Shown here one piece after another: positions 7,762 to 16,334 of a stretch of DNA of 45,487 nt. Numbering within the stretch: position 1 is the stretch's first letter; the number at the start of each line of letters is the position of its first letter. Source of the stretch: Candidatus Dadabacteria bacterium (GTDB lineage Bacteria; Desulfobacterota_D; UBA1144; Nemesobacterales; Nemesobacteraceae); contig JAJEGO010000023.1 of assembly GCA_022819805.1 (NCBI GenBank), positions 1 through 45,487 of the forward strand, written 5' to 3'. The notes below the pieces were generated by a model. It saw only the letters and a program-made list of their open reading frames with translations, made no database searches and had not been told where the DNA came from. The position numbers and the translations under genes were made by a program.

Positions 7762-8928
7762 ATGCTTTTCCTACAAAAATACAGAGATTTTTCCCTGGTT
7801 ACTCTGGGGAACTTTTTTTTCTTTTGCAATTTCTCCTCTTTTTTCCTGCTTCCGCTTTTCATAAGGGATATTGGGGGTGACGAGGCCCGTATAGGTTACG
7901 TTATGGGAACTTTCGGCATAACTTCAATAGGAGTCATTCCCTTTGTAGCCTTCCTGATAGACCATTATGGACGAAGGAGATTCATGCTTGGGGGTTCCTG
8001 CCTGATGTTTTTAATCTCTCTTCTCTACATTTTTATATCGGATGTTAACGTGAAAATATTTATTCTGAGACTCATGCAGGGAGTCGCTTTCGCTTTTTTC
8101 TTCACCTCCGCCGCTACGGCGGTCTCCGACTATGTTCCAAGCGAGGTAAGGGCTTACGGACTTGGCATCTTCGGCGCTTTCACGATAGCTTCCTACTCGG
8201 TTGGGCCTCCCATTGGAGAATTCGTAATCGAGAGATTCGGTTACTCAACCTTCTTTATCTATACTTCTCTGTTCAGTCTGCTCGCCTTTATTTTCTGTTT
8301 TCTCTCGCGGGAGGGTGACTTTACGGTATCCAGAAAATCAGTTTTCAGCGGATTTTTCGACCTCGTTTTCTCTGCCAGGTTCCGTGTGCTTCTGCTGACC
8401 AATCTTATAATTGCCGTCGGGCTTGGAAGCATGCTCAATTTTTTCTCCGTTTTTCTTGAGGAAAACAAAATTCACGCGAGGAGCTTTTTTCTTACATATT
8501 CCGTAACCGTGATATTAATCCGGGTTCTGGGCGGAAGGCTTCCGGATATTGTTGAGAGAAGAAAGATAGCTCTGCCTTCAATGATTATCATGATCTTGTC
8601 CCTGCTTATGATTTCTTCCATAAGTTCCACTTTGAGCGCCGTCCTGGTCTCCTTTGTTTTCAGCCTGGGTTACGGAATTCTCTACCCCACAATAAGCGCG
8701 ATGATTATCGACAGGGCGCTTGATGACGAGAGGGGAGCGGCTATGGGCGCGTTTAACATGTCGTTTAGCATAGGGATAAACTTTTTTGCCTTTGCTCTCG
8801 GGCTAATAGCGCGTGATTATGGTTTTTCGAACATGTATTCCGCAACGGGAATATTCATGGTCGCAGGGTGTATTATCTTTACCTATAAATATTTCCTGAG
8901 CGGGGGGAGGGCGAAGCGGCTTTCATGA
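7762..8928 (+). CDS. MFS transporter, copy 2
   Basis: This 388-residue inner-membrane carrier is strongly similar along its whole length to the MFS protein at 6168-7340. It has about twelve membrane segments, FLIDHYGRR after helix 2 and GGRLPDIVERRK at the start of the second half. The C-terminus ends in a short basic tail. The two copies are separated by 420 bases holding tRNA-Glu and tRNA-Lys on the other strand. The stop overlaps the next start by four bases (ATGA), so this gene leads an operon with trmI, rsmG, a phosphorylase and a PfkB kinase. The operon offers no clear hint of substrate. Confidence 0.9.
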   Translation: MLFLQKYRDFSLVTLGNFFFFCNFSSFFLLPLFIRDIGGDEARIGYVMGTFGITSIGVIPFVAFLIDHYGRRRFMLGGSCLMFLISLLYIFISDVNVKIFILRLMQGVAFAFFFTSAATAVSDYVPSEVRAYGLGIFGAFTIASYSVGPPIGEFVIERFGYSTFFIYTSLFSLLAFIFCFLSREGDFTVSRKSVFSGFFDLVFSARFRVLLLTNLIIAVGLGSMLNFFSVFLEENKIHARSFFLTYSVTVILIRVLGGRLPDIVERRKIALPSMIIMILSLLMISSISSTLSAVLVSFVFSLGYGILYPTISAMIIDRALDDERGAAMGAFNMSFSIGINFFAFALGLIARDYGFSNMYSATGIFMVAGCIIFTYKYFLSGGRAKRLS

Positions 8929-9722
8929 AAATAAAATCCGGCGACACGATCGTTCTGGTCTCTCCAGACAATAAGAGTTTTATGGTAGTGGTGGAAGAGG
9001 GGAAATCTTTCAGCTCTCATATGGGAATACTGGATCTTTCCTCGTCTATTGGAAAAAAATGGGGAGAGACAATAGCCTCGAGTCTAGGGAACGATTTTGT
9101 GATCCTTAGCCCGACTGTTGAGCAAAAAATGATGAAGGTAAGAAGTGCAACACAGATCGTTTATCCCAAGGACGCGGCGCTGATTCTGTTTAAAACGGAC
9201 GTGAAGGCGGGAAGCAGGGTAGTTGAAGCCGCTACCGGCTCGGGGGCTCTTACCATCGCGCTTGCGAACTCAGTGGCTCCTTCAGGGAGAGTCTACACGT
9301 ACGAGAAAAGGGAGCAGTTCATGAATAACGCCTGGGACAACGTGCGGCGGGCGGGACTTTCAGAGTACGTGGAATTTAACTGCGGCGATGCCAGAGAAGG
9401 CTTTGGGGAAAGGGACGTCGACGTTGCGATACTTGATCTTCCCTCTCCATGGTACGGAATTCCGGCGTCTTACGAAGCCCTTGCGCCAGGCGGGAGAATA
9501 GCAAGCATTTCCCCGACCTACAACCAGGTGGAAAGGACTGCGGAAGTGCTTGAGGAAACGGGGTTTGTGAGAATTGAAACCGTGGAGCTCATAATGAGAA
9601 ACTACCAGGTAAAAAAGGGAAAGACCCGCCCGGACAACAGAACCGTGGCCCACACGGGATTTCTTACTTTCGCCTTTAAGAGAATAAGTGACGCAGACGC
9701 TGCGAGTGAAGATGACGAATGA
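8925..9722 (+). CDS. trmI: tRNA (adenine-58-N1)-methyltransferase, TrmI family
   Basis: This 265-residue Rossmann-fold methyltransferase uses S-adenosylmethionine to methylate A58 in the T-loop of tRNA. The N-terminal small beta domain of the family (about residues 1-70) precedes the catalytic domain. Motif I reads VVEAATGSGALT, and DLPSPW is the characteristic motif IV. The ending GKTRPDNRTVAHTGFL is also typical of TrmI/Trm61. It overlaps the MFS stop by four bases and the next gene (rsmG) by eleven, so translational coupling is likely. Two RNA methyltransferases in succession suggest an RNA-modification segment within the operon. Confidence 0.9.
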   Translation: MKIKSGDTIVLVSPDNKSFMVVVEEGKSFSSHMGILDLSSSIGKKWGETIASSLGNDFVILSPTVEQKMMKVRSATQIVYPKDAALILFKTDVKAGSRVVEAATGSGALTIALANSVAPSGRVYTYEKREQFMNNAWDNVRRAGLSEYVEFNCGDAREGFGERDVDVAILDLPSPWYGIPASYEALAPGGRIASISPTYNQVERTAEVLEETGFVRIETVELIMRNYQVKKGKTRPDNRTVAHTGFLTFAFKRISDADAASEDDE

Positions 9723-10374
9723 ACAACTTCTGAGAGAAGGCGCAAGACGCATAGGTATCAAGAACCTGAGGGCCGATCTCTTTCTTTCCTATGTTGACCT
9801 GCTGCGCAAGTGGGGCAAGCGCGTAAACCTGACTTCGGTTCTTACCGACCGGGAAATTATAATCAAGCACCTGATTGATTCTCTCACCGTAGCCGAATTC
9901 ATGCCTCCGGGTTCAAGGGTGCTTGATATAGGAACAGGAGCCGGTCTTCCCGGAATTCCGCTCTCTATTTACGACCCTTCGCTTCGCGTTACGCTTGTTG
10001 AGTCGGTGGGAAAGAAAGTAGCTTTTCTAAAACACGCGAAAAGGTCTCTGGGGCTCTTGGGTGTCGATATTCACCATGCCAGGGCCGAGGACCTGACCGA
10101 GAGGATGCGCGGGCGTTTTGACCGGGTGACGTCCCGCGCGGTTGGAAGCGTGGATACCGTCATCTCTCTAGGTGCTCCGTATCTGGATATCGAGGGGGAG
10201 ATGGTTATAATGAAGGGGCCTCGGGGAAAGGGCGAGTGGGAAGATTACGCGAACCGGTATCCGGAGGATATGGAACTTCTTTTCACAAAAGAACTCAAAC
10301 TGCCTTTTTCAGGTGAAAACAGGGTGATTATTTCGGCAAAACCGGTGTACCGGCCGATGGAGACAGAAATTTGA
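9712..10374 (+). CDS. rsmG: 16S rRNA (guanine-527-N7)-methyltransferase
   Basis: This is the RsmG (GidB) protein of 220 residues, which makes m7G527 in 16S rRNA; loss gives low-level streptomycin resistance in many bacteria. The N-terminal LLRKWGKRVNLT segment, SAM motif VLDIGTGAGLPGIP, the EDL and TSRAVG segments and a late MKG-containing strand follow the family order. I chose the ATG at 9712 inside the end of trmI; an upstream GTG at 9688 would add eight residues not expected in the family. The gene is not beside mnmG or parA-type genes as in many genomes. Confidence 0.92.
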   Translation: MTNEQLLREGARRIGIKNLRADLFLSYVDLLRKWGKRVNLTSVLTDREIIIKHLIDSLTVAEFMPPGSRVLDIGTGAGLPGIPLSIYDPSLRVTLVESVGKKVAFLKHAKRSLGLLGVDIHHARAEDLTERMRGRFDRVTSRAVGSVDTVISLGAPYLDIEGEMVIMKGPRGKGEWEDYANRYPEDMELLFTKELKLPFSGENRVIISAKPVYRPMETEI

Positions 10375-11225
10375 AAACCATAGGAGTAATGGGCGGAAGC
10401 GGTCTTTATGAAATGGAAGAGCTTTCGGATGTTAAAAGCGTTTCCGTGAAAACTCCGTGGGGCAGCCCGTCCTCAAGCCTCGTCACGGGAACTCTTGGCG
10501 GTGTGCGGATGGTTTTTCTTCCAAGGCACGGAACGGAACACACAATATCTCCCCCGCAGATAAATTTCCGGGCGAACATATACGCGATGAAAGCCATGGG
10601 AGTCGAGTGGGTTATATCCGTAAGTGCGGTGGGGAGCTTGAAAGAGGAAATAGAACCCGGACACATAGCAATACCCGATCAGTTTATTGACAATACAAAA
10701 AGGCGGCCTTCTACCTTCTTTGAAGATGATCTGGTAGCGCATGTCTCAATGGCCGAGCCCGTGTGTTCGGTGCTTTCGGACTGCCTTAGGGAGGCATCGC
10801 TTGGCTTTGGCGGGACAGTTCACTCGGGAGGAACCTATATCTGCATCGAGGGCCCTCAGTTTTCCACTAGGGCGGAGAGTCATCTCTACAGGGAATGGGG
10901 AGCAAGCGTGATAGGAATGACCGCGATGCCGGAAGCAAGACTCGCGAGGGAAGCCGAGATCTGCTATTCCGTGATAGCTCTCTGCACGGATTATGACTGC
11001 TGGAAGGAAGATCACGACGATGTCACAGTCTCAGACATAATCGAAATCATGAACAAAAACGTTGATGCGGCGAAAAAGATACTGGCCGCCGCAGTTGAGA
11101 TCATTCCGCAGGAAAGGGGATGTCCCTGCGCGGACGCCCTGGGCTCTTCACTTATAACATCCCCAGATTGCGTAACCGAAGAGACTAAAAACAGGCTTGG
11201 GCTTATTATAAAAAAATACATGTAG
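10371..11225 (+). CDS. mtnP: S-methyl-5'-thioadenosine phosphorylase (MTAP/PNP family)
   Basis: This 284-residue purine-nucleoside phosphorylase of the trimeric MTAP/PNP family probably splits methylthioadenosine to adenine and methylthioribose-1-phosphate. It begins GVMGGSGLY, then PRHGTEH (phosphate-binding region), INFRANIYAMK and AVGSL, followed by EGPQFSTRAES and the base-binding segment GMTAMPEA with CTDYDCW. The residues are closest to methylthioadenosine-type enzymes, but inosine-type specificity cannot be excluded from sequence alone. The start is TTG at 10371, overlapping the rsmG stop in TTGA. The PfkB-family kinase 9 bases downstream may act on a nucleoside or sugar from the same salvage route. 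Confidence 0.88.
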   Translation: MKTIGVMGGSGLYEMEELSDVKSVSVKTPWGSPSSSLVTGTLGGVRMVFLPRHGTEHTISPPQINFRANIYAMKAMGVEWVISVSAVGSLKEEIEPGHIAIPDQFIDNTKRRPSTFFEDDLVAHVSMAEPVCSVLSDCLREASLGFGGTVHSGGTYICIEGPQFSTRAESHLYREWGASVIGMTAMPEARLAREAEICYSVIALCTDYDCWKEDHDDVTVSDIIEIMNKNVDAAKKILAAAVEIIPQERGCPCADALGSSLITSPDCVTEETKNRLGLIIKKYM

Positions 11226-11233
11226 AGGTTCTA

Positions 11234-12136
11234 ATGAGCATTGTTGTCGTAGGTTCAGTAGGAATTGACACCATAGAGACGCCTTTTGGAAGAGAGGAGG
11301 ATGTTCTCGGGGGGTCCGCCAGTTATTTCTCCCTTGCGGCCCGGAATTTCACGGATATTCATATGGTCTCATCCGTAGGAGACGACTTTCCTTCCGCCTA
11401 TTCCGAACTGCTTCACTCAAGGGGCGTTGATACGGAGGGAATAGCTGTCGATGACGGAGAAACCTTCAGGTGGGAAGGCAGATACGACTATGACATGAAG
11501 GATCCGGAAACCGTTTCCGTGACCCTTGGCGTTCTGGGGTCGTTTGACCCGGTGGTTCCCGAGAAATCCAGGGGCGCCGACTATCTTTTTCTGGCCAACA
11601 CGGACCCCGAGATACAGATGAAAGTTCTTGAACAGGTGAATTCGCCTCGCATTGTGGCCTGCGACACCATGAATTTCTGGATAGAGAACAAACTGGAGGA
11701 GCTTAAGGAGCTTCTCGGCAAAGTTAACATTCTCATAATAAACGACTCTGAAGCAAGGCAACTGTCAGAAGAACCGATGATGCTCAGAGCGGCGAAAAAG
11801 ATAATGGATATGGGGCCGGAATTTCTGATCGTGAAAAGAGGGGAGTACGGAGCTTTGCTTTTTTCTCGGGAGGACCTGTTTTTCGCCCCAAGTTACATGC
11901 TTGAACAAGTACTTGACCCGACGGGGGCTGGAGACACTTTTGCCGGGGGATTCATGGGGTACGTGGCATCGCGGGATAAAGACCTTGACTTTGCCGGTTT
12001 CAAAAAAGGGGTGGCCTACGGGAGTGTCCTGGCTTCTTTCACGGTTGAGGATTTCAGCGTAAGGCGCCTCGGTTCGCTTCAAAAAGAGGAAATAGAGGAA
12101 AGATACGCACAGTTCCTGAAACTCTCGACTATGTAG
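11234..12136 (+). CDS. PfkB-family sugar or nucleoside kinase
   Basis: This 300-residue ribokinase-fold kinase has the N-terminal signature GGSASYFSLAARN and the C-terminal PfkB signature DPTGAGDTFAGGF, with the catalytic aspartate in GAGD. It transfers phosphate from ATP to a sugar or nucleoside hydroxyl. It follows the phosphorylase by 9 bases in the same operon, so a substrate from purine or methylthioadenosine salvage, such as adenosine or a ribose derivative, is a reasonable inference; the sequence does not prove it. The gene ends 7 bases from the convergent DUF1844 gene. Confidence 0.85.
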   Translation: MSIVVVGSVGIDTIETPFGREEDVLGGSASYFSLAARNFTDIHMVSSVGDDFPSAYSELLHSRGVDTEGIAVDDGETFRWEGRYDYDMKDPETVSVTLGVLGSFDPVVPEKSRGADYLFLANTDPEIQMKVLEQVNSPRIVACDTMNFWIENKLEELKELLGKVNILIINDSEARQLSEEPMMLRAAKKIMDMGPEFLIVKRGEYGALLFSREDLFFAPSYMLEQVLDPTGAGDTFAGGFMGYVASRDKDLDFAGFKKGVAYGSVLASFTVEDFSVRRLGSLQKEEIEERYAQFLKLSTM

Positions 12137-12143
12137 AAGATAA

Positions 12144-12407
12144 TCAGCTCAGGGACTTTACGTATTTCATGCGGATGTTGTAAATCATGTCGTCGAGAAG
12201 TTGCTTCTCTTCTTCTGTGAGGTTTCCCTCGGTTTTTTCCGCTAGTATCTCGAGGATGGTTATGGTGTGCTTGGCGGCGGGAATATTAACCTCTCTTTTT
12301 TTTGAGTGAGGGTCGGGAATTTCTCCCAAGTGAATAAGGGCCGAGGCGTTTAACGAGAGAATAAATCCCGAAAAATCCATTGTTAATTCTTCTTTTTCGC
12401 CACTCAT
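12144..12407 (-). CDS. DUF1844 domain protein
   Basis: This 87-residue protein has the DUF1844 pattern: FSGFILSLNASALIHLGEIPDP, followed by the LEILAEKTEGNLTEEEKQLLDD helices. The family is widespread in Deltaproteobacteria and related phyla and its function is unknown. I start at the ATG at 12407, which has AAGGAGAG upstream; a GTG at 12416 is too close to that site. It is the last gene of a minus-strand run after the DnaJ-like gene (46-base gap). Confidence 0.82.
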   Translation of the reverse strand: MSGEKEELTMDFSGFILSLNASALIHLGEIPDPHSKKREVNIPAAKHTITILEILAEKTEGNLTEEEKQLLDDMIYNIRMKYVKSLS

Positions 12408-12453
12408 AGCAAACACTCTCCTTGCGCGCGCGTCATGAATTCCACCCGATGAA

Positions 12454-13404
12454 TTATAGATACTGGCGGAGTTTTTTTCTAGGGTCGTAGGGATATTTCT
12501 CCTCTATCTCGCCCATTAGGTCCCGCATGTGTTTATCGGATTCCTGCGGCATTGCTATCTGAACAACCACAAACTGATCTCCTCTCTTGCCGGTTTTGGG
12601 ATTTCTAACCCCTTTTTCTTTAAGCCGCATTTTTGTGCCGCTTCCGACGCCGGAAGGTATAGTAAGTCTTACGGGGCTCTCTACGGTCGGCACGTCGATC
12701 TGCGTTCCTAGGGCGGCCTCGTAAACCGTCAGGGGAAGATCGATATATATATCGTCATTCTCTCTTCTGAAAACCGGATGGGACAAAACCTTTATTTCGA
12801 GTATCAGGTCTCCGGCCATGGAGCTTAGCTGCTCCCCTTTATCCGGCAGTCTTACCTTCGAGCCGGTTTTTACTCCCGCCGGGATCTTGACCGTTATTTT
12901 TTTGGTTTCGCCCGCGGGGGATTTTACCAGAAGTTCTTTTTCTCCCCCTTTTACGGCGGTCCCAAAATCAAGGGTTACGGCATGATGAGTGTTTCTCGGT
13001 TTTCTCGGCCGCTGTCGCGCGGTGCCGAAATCGAAAACATCCCCGAAACTTCCCCCCGCTCCACCCATACCGTAGGACGCCCGGCCTTGGGAGAAAATAT
13101 CCTTGAAGATCTCGTCTATGCCCGGAAAACCCCGGGAATACTGCCTGTAACTTGCGCCGCCCCCCGGCTGCTGCCCGCCAAAACCGGTTGTTCCGAACAT
13201 ATCATAGGTTTTTTTCTTCTCAGGGTCGGAAAGGGTCTCGTAAGCGTGCTGGATCTCCTTGAACTTCTCCTCGGATTTTTTATCTCCCTGATTCATATCC
13301 GGGTGATGTTTCCTGGCGAGATCTCTGTATGCTTTCTTTATCTGATCCTGTGTTGCGTTTCGTGATACGCCGAGTACCGCGTAAGGATCTTTTCCTGTGT
13401 TCAT
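12454..13404 (-). CDS. DnaJ-like co-chaperone without zinc finger (CbpA type)
   Basis: This 316-residue Hsp40 protein stimulates DnaK ATPase and delivers unfolded substrates. An N-terminal J domain (about 5-70) contains HPD at residues 34-36. A Gly/Phe-rich linker (about 75-125) precedes two C-terminal beta-barrel domains (about 140-310). The CXXCXGXG zinc-finger repeats of DnaJ proper are absent, so it is a class II (CbpA/DnaJ-like) form. The sequence KVRLPDKGEQ and LRLKEKG-type segments are typical. It sits between mrp and the DUF1844 gene on the minus strand. Confidence 0.92.
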   Translation of the reverse strand: MNTGKDPYAVLGVSRNATQDQIKKAYRDLARKHHPDMNQGDKKSEEKFKEIQHAYETLSDPEKKKTYDMFGTTGFGGQQPGGGASYRQYSRGFPGIDEIFKDIFSQGRASYGMGGAGGSFGDVFDFGTARQRPRKPRNTHHAVTLDFGTAVKGGEKELLVKSPAGETKKITVKIPAGVKTGSKVRLPDKGEQLSSMAGDLILEIKVLSHPVFRRENDDIYIDLPLTVYEAALGTQIDVPTVESPVRLTIPSGVGSGTKMRLKEKGVRNPKTGKRGDQFVVVQIAMPQESDKHMRDLMGEIEEKYPYDPRKKLRQYL

Positions 13405-13519
13405 GAAAATAAAAGCTCCGGTCTCTTCATCTTCAATATAATAATTCTACTTGAGATTCAAGGGAATTGAGCAGAACCATATTCCTGCAGAACCTTGAGA
13501 GGGTGGGTAAATCCGTCGG

Positions 13520-14566
13520 TCAGTTCTCTATTGATTCGAGTATTCTGTCCGCGATCTCGAAGAAAGCCTTGCCCGCGGCGCTTTGCGGGTCGGATTCCAC
13601 AATAGGGGTTCCGTTGTCGCCCCCGATTCTTATCCTGGGATCGATCGGAATTTCTCCCAGAAACGGAACTTCAAACTTCTCCGCCATCCGTCTTCCTCCG
13701 CCCCGGCCGAATATGTCGATTTTTCCGTCCACATCCGGCATGTCGAGATAGCTCATGTTCTCCACTATTCCAACAATGGGGATATTGAGTTTGTTAAACA
13801 TCAGTATTCCCCTTCTCACGTCTACAAGGGCCACATCCTGAGGGGTAGTTACTATGACACCTCCGCTTATCGGGGCCGTCTGTGCCAGAGAAAGCTGGGC
13901 ATCCCCCGTGCCTGGAGGAAGATCGATTACCAGATAATCGGTTCCGCTCCACTCAACATCCTCAATAAACTGCTTTATCGCCCCGTGCACCATGGGTCCT
14001 CTCCATATAACGGCGTCTTCCTCGTTCACCAAAAACCCTATGGACATCACCTTGAGACCGAATTTCTCTATGGGGACGATCTTGTCGTCGGCGGTCGCTC
14101 GGGGCTTTTCGCTTATTCCCATCATCAAGGGAGCGCTCGGCCCCCAGATATCGGCATCCATAAGCCCGACTTTCTCTCTCTTTTTGGAAATTGCCAGGGA
14201 AAGATTGGTCGCTATGGTTGATTTGCCGACTCCTCCCTTGCCGCTTGCGACGGCTATGTAGTACTTTATGTCGGGAAGTTTGCTCTTTTCGCCGCCGGGG
14301 TCGGTAGTTATCTGCTTCTGCGGCCGCGAGCCGACTTTCATCGAAAGGTCTTCAACCCCGGGTATGCCGAAGACGGCTTTTCGGACTTCCTCTTCGATTG
14401 CGGACTGAAGCTTCTGGTCGGGTTTGGGGAGCACTATGGAGAGGGTTACTTTCGACCCTTCCACAAGAATGTCCTTTACGAGACCGAAAGATATTATGTC
14501 GCGGTTAAAACCCGGATACTTAACGCTTTTAAGGACTTTTATTATCCGTTCTCTGTTTAGTTCCAT
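13520..14566 (-). CDS. mrp: Mrp/NBP35-type Fe-S carrier ATPase
   Basis: This 348-residue P-loop ATPase of the Mrp family probably scaffolds or transfers Fe-S clusters. An N-terminal DUF59/MIP18 domain (about 1-80) precedes the ATPase with the deviant Walker A motif SGKGGVGKST at 108-117 and the DLPPGTGD segment. The CXXC pair that bridges a cluster in many Mrp proteins is missing: the stretch after NMSY reads LDMPDVDG. Several bacterial Mrp proteins also lack it. I choose the ATG at 14566 with GGGAG upstream; an extended start would overlap the preceding gene. It follows the DUF59 gene by 14 bases, which supports a shared role in Fe-S assembly. Confidence 0.92.
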   Translation of the reverse strand: MELNRERIIKVLKSVKYPGFNRDIISFGLVKDILVEGSKVTLSIVLPKPDQKLQSAIEEEVRKAVFGIPGVEDLSMKVGSRPQKQITTDPGGEKSKLPDIKYYIAVASGKGGVGKSTIATNLSLAISKKREKVGLMDADIWGPSAPLMMGISEKPRATADDKIVPIEKFGLKVMSIGFLVNEEDAVIWRGPMVHGAIKQFIEDVEWSGTDYLVIDLPPGTGDAQLSLAQTAPISGGVIVTTPQDVALVDVRRGILMFNKLNIPIVGIVENMSYLDMPDVDGKIDIFGRGGGRRMAEKFEVPFLGEIPIDPRIRIGGDNGTPIVESDPQSAAGKAFFEIADRILESIEN

Positions 14567-14580
14567 GCAGAGCGTCTCCC

Positions 14581-14985
14581 CTAAGCGATACCCAGTTTCT
14601 TTTTTCCTTCTTCGGATATCATGTCGGGGTTCCAGGGAGGGTCCCATATTACTTCTATGAGCACGTTATCTGCTCCCGCGTTTTTAAGCGCCATCTCGGC
14701 CTGGCCCGCTATATGCGCTCCCATGGCGCACCCGGGAGTGGTAAGGGTCATCTTGATCTGAACGTTTTTCCCGGAAATCTTGGTGTCGTAAATAAGCCCG
14801 AGATCCACTATGCTCACGGGGAGCTCGGGATCGTACACATCCTTAAGAGCGCCGTAGACGATCTCTTCCGTTATTTCGGGACTGTCCTCGGGTTTTTTCT
14901 TCTTCTCAAACTTGGTAAAAGACACTCCGCTTTTATCTTTCGAGGGGCTGCCACTGTCTATCTGAATTATTTTTTTCATCCCCAT
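14581..14985 (-). CDS. MIP18/DUF59-family Fe-S assembly protein
   Basis: This 134-residue protein has a charged N-terminal extension of about 40 residues and a C-terminal DUF59 domain. VYDPELPVSIVDLGLIYD and LTTPGCAMG carry the conserved DPE and the family cysteine, and the ending VIWDPPW is typical. Related proteins (SufT, PaaD-like, MIP18) help mature Fe-S proteins. The start at 14985 has AGGAGG upstream. It leads a minus-strand operon with mrp 14 bases downstream; mrp carries its own DUF59 domain. Confidence 0.9.
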   Translation of the reverse strand: MGMKKIIQIDSGSPSKDKSGVSFTKFEKKKKPEDSPEITEEIVYGALKDVYDPELPVSIVDLGLIYDTKISGKNVQIKMTLTTPGCAMGAHIAGQAEMALKNAGADNVLIEVIWDPPWNPDMISEEGKKKLGIA

Positions 14986-15212
14986 GATTTTTCGCCTCCT
15001 GATTTTTCCCTTTATCGCTGACTATGAAAAACCTGTTTGAACCGGCTTTTCTCCGCGCCATCCAGGCTGTTTCTTGTCCCCTGTTTGGCTCTTCAAAAGA
15101 AATAAAGACCTTTTAAGGATTTAACCGAGTTAAAAAAGCTCTTCAGGGCGTATATTCGGTCTTACGCTTTCTTGACACTATAATAACTATTCAATAGCAT
15201 TCTCCGCAAGTC

Positions 15213-16271
15213 ATGAGACAATCCCGGCAGATATCAATCGGTGACGTAAAAATAGGCGGGGGAGCCCCCGTGTCGGTTCAGTCAATGACCATTACCGACA
15301 CGAGAGATGTCACCTCAACGGTTGCCCAGATAAAAAGGCTTGAGAAGGCTGGCTGTGACATAGTCAGGGTCGCCGTTCCGGACATGGATGCCGCCAAAGC
15401 TCTGGGGGCGATACGAAAAGAGATAAGAATTCCCCTTGTCTCAGACATACACTTTGATTACAAATTGGCCCTCGAATCAATAAAACAGGGAGTTGACGGG
15501 ATGAGAATAAATCCCGGAAACATCGGCGCCAGATACAGAATAAAGGCCGTGGTTGACGCCTGCAGGGAAAGGGAAATTCCCATAAGGATAGGCGTAAACT
15601 CGGGCTCTCTTGAAAAAGACATACTAAGAAAATACAGCCATCCCACCGCGGAAGCTCTGGTTGAAAGCGCGATGAGGCATGTGCGCATACTCGAAGACCT
15701 TGATTTCTACGACATAAAGATTTCCGTTAAGTCCACCGACGTAAGGAAAATGATCGCCGCGTACAGAATGCTCGCGGAAAAAACCGAATACCCTCTCCAC
15801 CTTGGAGTCACCGAGGCGGGAACCCCCGGAATGGGAACCGTGAAATCCTCGATAGGAATCGGGGCGCTCCTGGCCGAAGGCATAGGAGACACAATAAGGG
15901 TTTCCTTAACGGGCGATCCTGTGGAAGAGATTGTTGTGGGGATGAACATACTGAAATCCCTGGGCATGAGGAACAACGGGATCGAGCTTATCTCGTGTCC
16001 CGGGTGCGGGAGGCTTGAAATCGATCTTGAGAAACTCGTTTCGGAAGTTGAGCAGGGTGTTTCCGGTTTTAACCTCCAAAGACCGGTTAAAGTCGCCATA
16101 CTGGGTTGCGTTGTTAACGGGCCGGGTGAGGCCGCGGAAGCCGATATAGGAATAGCCGGGGGAAGGGGAAAGGGAATGCTTTATCGGGACGGGAAATTGA
16201 TAAAATCTTTCAGAGAAGCCGATTTGGTCGGGGAACTTGTTAAGGAAATACAAAGAAACTACGTCAACTGA
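15213..16271 (+). CDS. ispG: 4-hydroxy-3-methylbut-2-enyl diphosphate synthase
   Basis: This enzyme (GcpE) makes HMBPP from MEcPP in the MEP isoprenoid pathway, using a [4Fe-4S] cluster. The two-domain bacterial form has 352 residues. The N-terminal TIM-barrel begins with VQSMTITDT, and MRINPGNIG is a family block. The cluster cysteines are C262 and C265 (SCPGCGR) and C299 (LGCVVNGPGEA, with E306). The ATG at 15213 lacks a strong ribosome-binding site. It is the only MEP gene in the window; a prenyl synthase that would use its products lies at 42991. Confidence 0.97.
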   Translation: MRQSRQISIGDVKIGGGAPVSVQSMTITDTRDVTSTVAQIKRLEKAGCDIVRVAVPDMDAAKALGAIRKEIRIPLVSDIHFDYKLALESIKQGVDGMRINPGNIGARYRIKAVVDACREREIPIRIGVNSGSLEKDILRKYSHPTAEALVESAMRHVRILEDLDFYDIKISVKSTDVRKMIAAYRMLAEKTEYPLHLGVTEAGTPGMGTVKSSIGIGALLAEGIGDTIRVSLTGDPVEEIVVGMNILKSLGMRNNGIELISCPGCGRLEIDLEKLVSEVEQGVSGFNLQRPVKVAILGCVVNGPGEAAEADIGIAGGRGKGMLYRDGKLIKSFREADLVGELVKEIQRNYVN

Positions 16272-16334
16272 ATTCAATCCCCCGCCAAACTGTTTCCCTG
16301 CTGAATCTCAAATTGCTTTAGAGGAGAAAGACGG

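Noticed and set aside
15172-15187. TTGACA directly followed by TATAAT-like sequence upstream of ispG
   Set aside because: The two boxes are almost adjacent and cannot both serve one promoter; no well-spaced partner was found for either.
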